Origin: Streptosporangiales bacterium
Lineage (GTDB): Bacteria > Actinomycetota > Actinomycetes > Streptosporangiales > WHST01
Direction: 5' to 3'
NCBI GenBank assembly: GCA_009379955.1
Contig: WHST01000034.1
Span: 1 to 53,295 of the forward strand
Length of the DNA: 53,295 nucleotides
Of this stretch, positions 50,601 through 53,295 are shown one piece after another (the stretch's first letter is position 1; the number at the start of each line of letters is the position of its first letter). The notes under the pieces were generated by a model. It ran no database searches. It was not told the origin of the DNA and saw only the letters and a list, made by a program, of their open reading frames with translations. Position numbers and translations under genes: made by a program.

Positions 50601-51655
50601 ACGCGGTCCCCGCCCACCCGCGCGTGCAGTTGGCGAGTGACGGCCCGTGCGCGCTGCTCGTCAATGGCGTCGAGGTCGGGCGGCAGGGCGACTTCAGCCC
50701 GTATCCCGGCTTCCGCGAGGTGCGCGTCCAGCCGTACGACCTCGGCGAGGTGCTGCGGGTGGGCGACAACGTCCTGACGGTGCGGGTCACCACGGTCGCC
50801 GCCGACCCCACCGCCGCCCTCGTCGACTCGCTGCCGCGGGAGCGCGGCGGGCTCGGGCTGGTGAGCGGACCGGGCTGGCGGGCGACGACGGACGGTGCGG
50901 ACGTACCGCTGCGGCTGCGGCGACGGCATCCGCACGACCCGCGGTTCGTCTGCGCCTGGCCACGACCGCATCCGCTGCCCGGCGCAGCGTGGCTGGAGCC
51001 TGCGGCCGCGCCCGGCGACGTCGTCGTGCCCGTCGTTCCCGGCGTCGACGTCGCGGAGCGGTTCGAGTGGCTTCGGCTGGCCGCGCCGGCGGGCACGACG
51101 GCGCTGCGCGTGCCGACCGCGCTCGAGGTGACGGCGACGGTGGGCGGGCGGTCGTACGAGGTGGTCGGCGGGCAGGTCACGCCGGCCGGACCGCTGGCGC
51201 CCGGAACGCCGGTGCTGCTGCGACTGCGCGCGACCGACGGGCGCAGCGGCGGTGCGCTGCTCGACGGCGCCGTCGAGGTCACCGTCGCGGAGACCGAGGT
51301 GCCGCTGGCGAGCTGGGCCGACCTGGGCCTGCGTGCACTCGGCGGCGAGGTGCGGTACCGCACCACCGTGCGGCTGCCCGCACCGGACGGGCGGCGGACA
51401 CTGCTCGACCTGGGTGAGGTACGCGGCTGCGCCGACGTCTCCGTCAACGGCACGCTCTGCGGCCGGCTCGTCTGGGGGCCCTGGACGGCCGACGTGACCG
51501 ACGCGCTGCGCGACGGCGACAACGAGATCGAGGTCGTCGTCCGCGGCACCCTCGCCGGCTACCTCGACGACGCGTCGCCGACCCGCGCGATCGTCGCCGG
51601 CCAGGTACGTACCGGCCTGTTCGGCCCCGTCCGCCTGCTGCGCTACGAGTCCTAG
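47693..51655 (+). CDS. GH106-like glycosidase (putative alpha-L-rhamnosidase)
   Basis: 1320 residues from GTG 47693. It opens FGPLPLWWWSGDTLTEERLR, as in GH106 enzymes, then YDQLGFSGANLQGRL, FFQDELPAMPTWGRDFAETF and IEAFHSSGWGGTLEETYDWL, which line the barrel. A long middle follows, and then C-terminal jelly-roll domains ending DVSVNGTLCGRLVWGPWTAD and AGQVRTGLFGPVRLL, the sugar-binding end of GH106/GH2-type proteins. No signal peptide is seen, so it acts on imported oligosaccharide. The family is recognised by pattern only. Its stop is in the palindrome CTAG shared with the converging deaminase stop. Confidence 0.82.
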   Translation: MTDELLARFTNPAPEFGPLPLWWWSGDTLTEERLRWQLEQLVAQEVRQAVVICLAPTGPLYGSMADDPPFMSDAWFALLDGVCAYAEELGFRLWMYDQLGFSGANLQGRLIADRRDFAGLALYRTGIDAPGDAVVRAPTGHVPLAAYAVPVGTSEPVEVPVVDGAARWTGGPARVTLVHAGVSGFDYFGAEACAALLDQVHGELERRVGLWFGRSIHGFFQDELPAMPTWGRDFAETFADAYGYDLVPWLWALWEGTDPKAAAVRRDYHEHRARLARRAFFDPHDAWFAERGLLCGFDQRSPAREGDPVGGVEVYGDYLGTHAGYGAPGSDHWGDPKVHSSLAHANGSPRTWIEAFHSSGWGGTLEETYDWLAPFLRRGATLYDPHAVYYGTSGGWWEWAPPSTCWRQPYWPSYHVFARAVARLCSVLTAGTHVCDTVLLSPTTTAQAYLTLDGPLTPATAAAESYHALNGVSAWYAERRGVLERAGVDHDVLDDRTVASGEVVGGSGEPIGLRIGAETYRTVVLPDVHALHAATAGTLARFAEAGGRVVCAGTTPEVFLGGDPSQGQQFAAAVASGRVAVADSTDAVVDAVVAGPVRVSADAPHLLRSYADAHVVALTAHDDRTGTAAPVVSLEPGDWSSAGFPWDVYWERLRTIGYRFVPPAGRCARVRVDGLRRPRAQRWDPGTGHRTEIHVTATDDGGWTFEVAFDDGAVALVVLAEELPAPTRVPLGAEIGAVEVPGPWRALATSTLDNRWGDLGAVARDGVLPIEVWRMEHAVGAADAVPVEEDWQPVVAGDGPFAEVRGPWHGTEEPAATWQPAVWSLSRGIRDDPVHEETLGPKGRVPEEFLDWRDVPAGARVAVRTHLPLPDRTGLSLAVGANAAREVSLDGVPLAIDGDGYQSFSPLPAEAAGTTAALEIVLRAEESGPVRASFAVVADPAAYRRPEWLVAGDAGPVGRVAELTYVLTLDAVPAHPRVQLASDGPCALLVNGVEVGRQGDFSPYPGFREVRVQPYDLGEVLRVGDNVLTVRVTTVAADPTAALVDSLPRERGGLGLVSGPGWRATTDGADVPLRLRRRHPHDPRFVCAWPRPHPLPGAAWLEPAAAPGDVVVPVVPGVDVAERFEWLRLAAPAGTTALRVPTALEVTATVGGRSYEVVGGQVTPAGPLAPGTPVLLRLRATDGRSGGALLDGAVEVTVAETEVPLASWADLGLRALGGEVRYRTTVRLPAPDGRRTLLDLGEVRGCADVSVNGTLCGRLVWGPWTADVTDALRDGDNEIEVVVRGTLAGYLDDASPTRAIVAGQVRTGLFGPVRLLRYES

Positions 51656-52128
51656 CCGGAGTGCAGGCGGGCGTGCAGGGCACGTACCTCGTCGGTGAGC
51701 TCCGGCGCGGGACCGTCGACGACGGCGCCTGGGACCACGTCGCGGATCGCGAGCGCACGCACCGGCGGCGGCGGGACGCCGAGCTCGGCGAGCCATGACG
51801 CGAGCTGCTCGGACGAGGCGGCGTAGACGATCCGGCCGAGCCCGACCCAGCCGTGCGCCGCGGAGCACATCGGGCAGTGCTCGCCCGAGGTGTACACGGT
51901 CGCGGCCGCGCGTTCGTCCGGCGTGAGGTGCTCCGCTGCCCAGCGGGCGAGGGCGAACTCCGGATGCCGGGTATGGTCGCCGCCTGCGACCCGGTTGTGA
52001 TCCTCGGCGAGGACGGCGCCGTCGGCACCCACGAGCACCGAGCCGAACGGCTCGTCGCCCGCCTCCAAAGCCTCGGTGGCGAGATCCACGCAGCGGCGCA
52101 GGTACCGCATGTCGGTGTTGTCAATCAT
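51652..52128 (-). CDS. Nucleoside/guanine deaminase-type CDA-fold enzyme
   Basis: 158 residues from ATG 52128; the upstream frame is a shadow. Zn and catalytic motifs are HPEFALA (55-57, the HxE element with Pro in the middle) and EHCPMCSAAH (Cys85 and Cys88). GDEPFGSVLVGADG near the start and VYAASSEQLASWL are typical of guanine deaminase / TadA-like enzymes. It probably deaminates a free purine or related base. The start overlaps the DUF5519 gene stop by 8 bp, so the two are coupled. Confidence 0.87.
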   Translation of the reverse strand: MIDNTDMRYLRRCVDLATEALEAGDEPFGSVLVGADGAVLAEDHNRVAGGDHTRHPEFALARWAAEHLTPDERAAATVYTSGEHCPMCSAAHGWVGLGRIVYAASSEQLASWLAELGVPPPPVRALAIRDVVPGAVVDGPAPELTDEVRALHARLHSG

Positions 52129-52585
52129 GAGCCGCGGCGCGGGCGAAGTCGAGGCTCTCCCTGACCAGGCCGATGACGACCGCGAGCTCGGCGTCGTCGC
52201 GGGGCCCGTAGACCATGATCTCGGTGTCGTGGTCGGCGTACCCGTGCGGCTCGCCCCAGCCCTGCTCGCACACCTGCGCCGCGCGCCCGCGTGGCAGGCA
52301 CAGGTGGAGGCTGGTGTCGGTGACCCCGTGCAGGTGGACCGGCTCGAGCGGTGGGTCGACCGCGAGCGAGGTCTCGGTCGCCACGACATCGGTCAGGTCG
52401 TCGAACAGCAGCGCGCGGGAGGAGACGGGCGAGACCTGGCTGCGCCCCTCGACCACGTGCGGGAGCGCGAGCGACGCGGCGACGAGGCGACCCCACAGCT
52501 CCGGTGGCGCCTGCTGGTCGAGTTGGCGGTGCGGTCCCTCGGTCGACGTCGTCGGCCGCGGCCCTGGGCGGTTGCCGGGTGACAT
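52121..52585 (-). CDS. DUF5519 (luciferase-type) domain protein
   Basis: 154 residues. ELWGRLVAASLALPHVVEGR, then HLHGVTDTSLHLCLPRGRAA and GEPHGYADHDTEIMVYGPRD, follow the DUF5519 family, annotated luciferase family protein in databases although no light reaction is implied. The ending RDDAELAVVIGLVRESLDFA fits the usual last helix. Cytoplasmic. Function unknown. It precedes and overlaps the deaminase gene. Confidence 0.75.
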   Translation of the reverse strand: MSPGNRPGPRPTTSTEGPHRQLDQQAPPELWGRLVAASLALPHVVEGRSQVSPVSSRALLFDDLTDVVATETSLAVDPPLEPVHLHGVTDTSLHLCLPRGRAAQVCEQGWGEPHGYADHDTEIMVYGPRDDAELAVVIGLVRESLDFARAAAHD

Positions 52586-52606
52586 GGCGGTCAGCGTAGT
52601 CGCGGG

Positions 52607-52643
52607 CCGACAGGGCCGGTCGCGTCACCACCGGCCCTGTCGG
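52607..52643. terminator. Hairpin upstream of the DUF5519 gene
   Basis: CCGACAGGGCCGGT pairs perfectly with ACCGGCCCTGTCGG around a 9-nt loop. It lies 22 bp upstream of the left-reading gene, so it may end a transcript coming from the right or act as a leader structure. Confidence 0.5.
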
Positions 52644-52961
52644 TTCCCCGATACGTCACGCCGAGGGTTGCGCCGCTCACCCCTGAGGAGCGGCGCGTCC
52701 CTCGAACCTCGGCGGACGACCGTGTCCAGGGCCCCGGTGGGGTCCTGGGAGACCGCCGACTCGTTCGACGGACTTCGGCTGGGGCGGTGGTGACGTGCCA
52801 TCGCGGACCCTCCGGGCTCTCCGCCGACGAGGTCGGCGTCACCGGGGTCCTGGGCAACTCCTTTGAGGATACGCCTAGGTTCTGGTTTTGGGTCATTGGC
52901 TCGTCTCTGGGCCGCTGTCCTTGTCTCGTGGGACGCTGCCTCACCCCTCTTTTGAGTGTTG

Positions 52962-53048
52962 GGGTCGGGCGGTGGGTGTCAAGAACCCGCGTCTGGCCTT
53001 GGGTGGGTGCGGTGGTCTGGCGGGATCTTGACACCCACCGCCCGACCC
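52962..53048. repeat. 23-bp perfect inverted repeat with 41-bp centre
   Basis: The arms are 52962-52984 and 53026-53048, with inner ends TGTCAAGA and TCTTGACA. The symmetry continues two bases further with one extra G. It lies about 150 bp before the probable DUF222/HNH gene. It may be the end of a mobile unit or a long hairpin. Confidence 0.75.
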
Positions 53049-53181
53049 AAGTACGCGGCGTCTACGGGGTGAGGCAGCTCTGTGGCTGCCTCGCTTCCCG
53101 GTCTGTCTGCGGTGACCGTTGATTCACGGAAACCGTTGCTGCGTAAGGGAATCCGGCCTATCAACCGTCTCTCAGTTGTGG

Positions 53182-53202
53182 TAGACTCGAACACATGTTC
53201 GA
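53182..53202 (+). promoter_or_regulatory. -10 element and perfect SOS box spanning a start codon
   Basis: TCGAACACATGTTCGA (53187-53202) matches TCGAAC-N4-GTTCGA at every position, and the ATG inside it (53195) is the next gene's start. TAGACT at 53182-53187 is a good -10 hexamer, which places transcription start at or next to the ATG. Confidence 0.85.
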
Positions 53203-53295
53203 CGTCGAGGAGCCGGACCGGATCGAGGCACTCCCCGCCTCCGGCACCACCCACGCCGCCCTCGACACCGTCGACCTCGCGTCTGCGCCGGTCGA
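53195..53295 (+). CDS. N-terminus of a probable DUF222/HNH endonuclease-type protein (cut by window edge)
   Basis: 33 full codons are visible, starting MFDVEEPDRIEALPAS, with no stop. There is no ribosome site, and the -10 element is 7 bp before the ATG, so the mRNA should be leaderless. An MFD/MFE start inside an SOS box is a recurring feature of actinobacterial 13E12/DUF222 HNH genes (from memory of the family). The domain itself lies beyond the window, so the call rests on the start region only. Confidence 0.5.
   Translation, partial: MFDVEEPDRIEALPASGTTHAALDTVDLASAPV

Larger units (their letters stand above)
52586..53194. other. 609-bp non-coding region with inverted repeats
   Basis: No gene is supported; the 147-codon left-reading frame here is Arg/Thr/Pro low-complexity and looks like chance. 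It contains two strong inverted repeats, listed separately. From about 52860 on the base composition is clearly less GC-rich than the rest of the window, a hint of foreign DNA. Confidence 0.6.

Noticed and set aside
52591-53034. 147-residue left-reading frame
   Set aside because: It is low-complexity Arg/Thr/Pro/Ser, spans both inverted repeats and has no ribosome site.

Overview
This is high-GC actinobacterial DNA. The evidence is GC-rich codon use, many GTG starts, stop/start-coupled operons, a lexA / LysM gene / nrdR / nrdJ block, an AfsR-type regulator, an FHA-ABC exporter, class F sortases and an SCO5389-type protein. A mycelial or spore-forming actinomycete (Streptosporangiales, Jiangellales or Propionibacteriales type) fits best. 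The species cannot be read from the sequence. No rRNA, tRNA or CRISPR array was seen.

Layout. 1-138 is the tail of an IS630-type transposase lying 4 bp from a glycosyltransferase gene. 1.4-5.1 kb holds a membrane protein and an FHA-FHA-ABC exporter. 5.3-14.1 kb (minus strand) reads as a peptide or peptidoglycan-fragment uptake and breakdown cassette: M20 hydrolase, P1 peptidase, family-5 binding protein, two permeases, two ATPases and a NagZ-like glycosidase. 14.2-19.3 kb is the SOS and dNTP block: lexA divergent from a LysM gene, each with an SOS box, then nrdR and the B12-dependent ribonucleotide reductase behind a row of DnaA-box-like sites. 19.3-22.3 kb has a small membrane protein, a TetR repressor facing an azoreductase/SMR operon, and a phosphoribosyltransferase-like gene.

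22.3-30.9 kb is the most unusual part: an island of five secreted low-complexity or repeat proteins interleaved with three class F sortase homologues. One sortase lacks the catalytic His and another shows no Arg near its usual site. Two of the secreted proteins carry exact long-period repeats (51 residues, and a 22/16 alternation giving 38). A two-gene unit appears duplicated. This looks like an undescribed cell-surface system.

31-40.2 kb holds an M20 peptidase, an ArsR-type regulator, a secreted Cys-containing protein, an ABC exporter pair behind a twin-palindrome promoter, an AfsR-like regulator and an SCO5389-type gene. 40.2-41.5 kb is an MFS gene, with a Zur-like box between it and the SCO5389-type gene. 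41.5-51.7 kb is a carbohydrate cluster (sulfatase, sugar ABC importer, MFS permease, GH106-like enzyme) arranged around one LacI-type palindrome. It suggests use of a sulfated, probably rhamnose-containing glycan. 51.7-52.6 kb has a deaminase and a DUF5519 protein. The window ends with a 23-bp inverted repeat and the start of a probable DUF222/HNH gene whose start codon lies inside a perfect SOS box.
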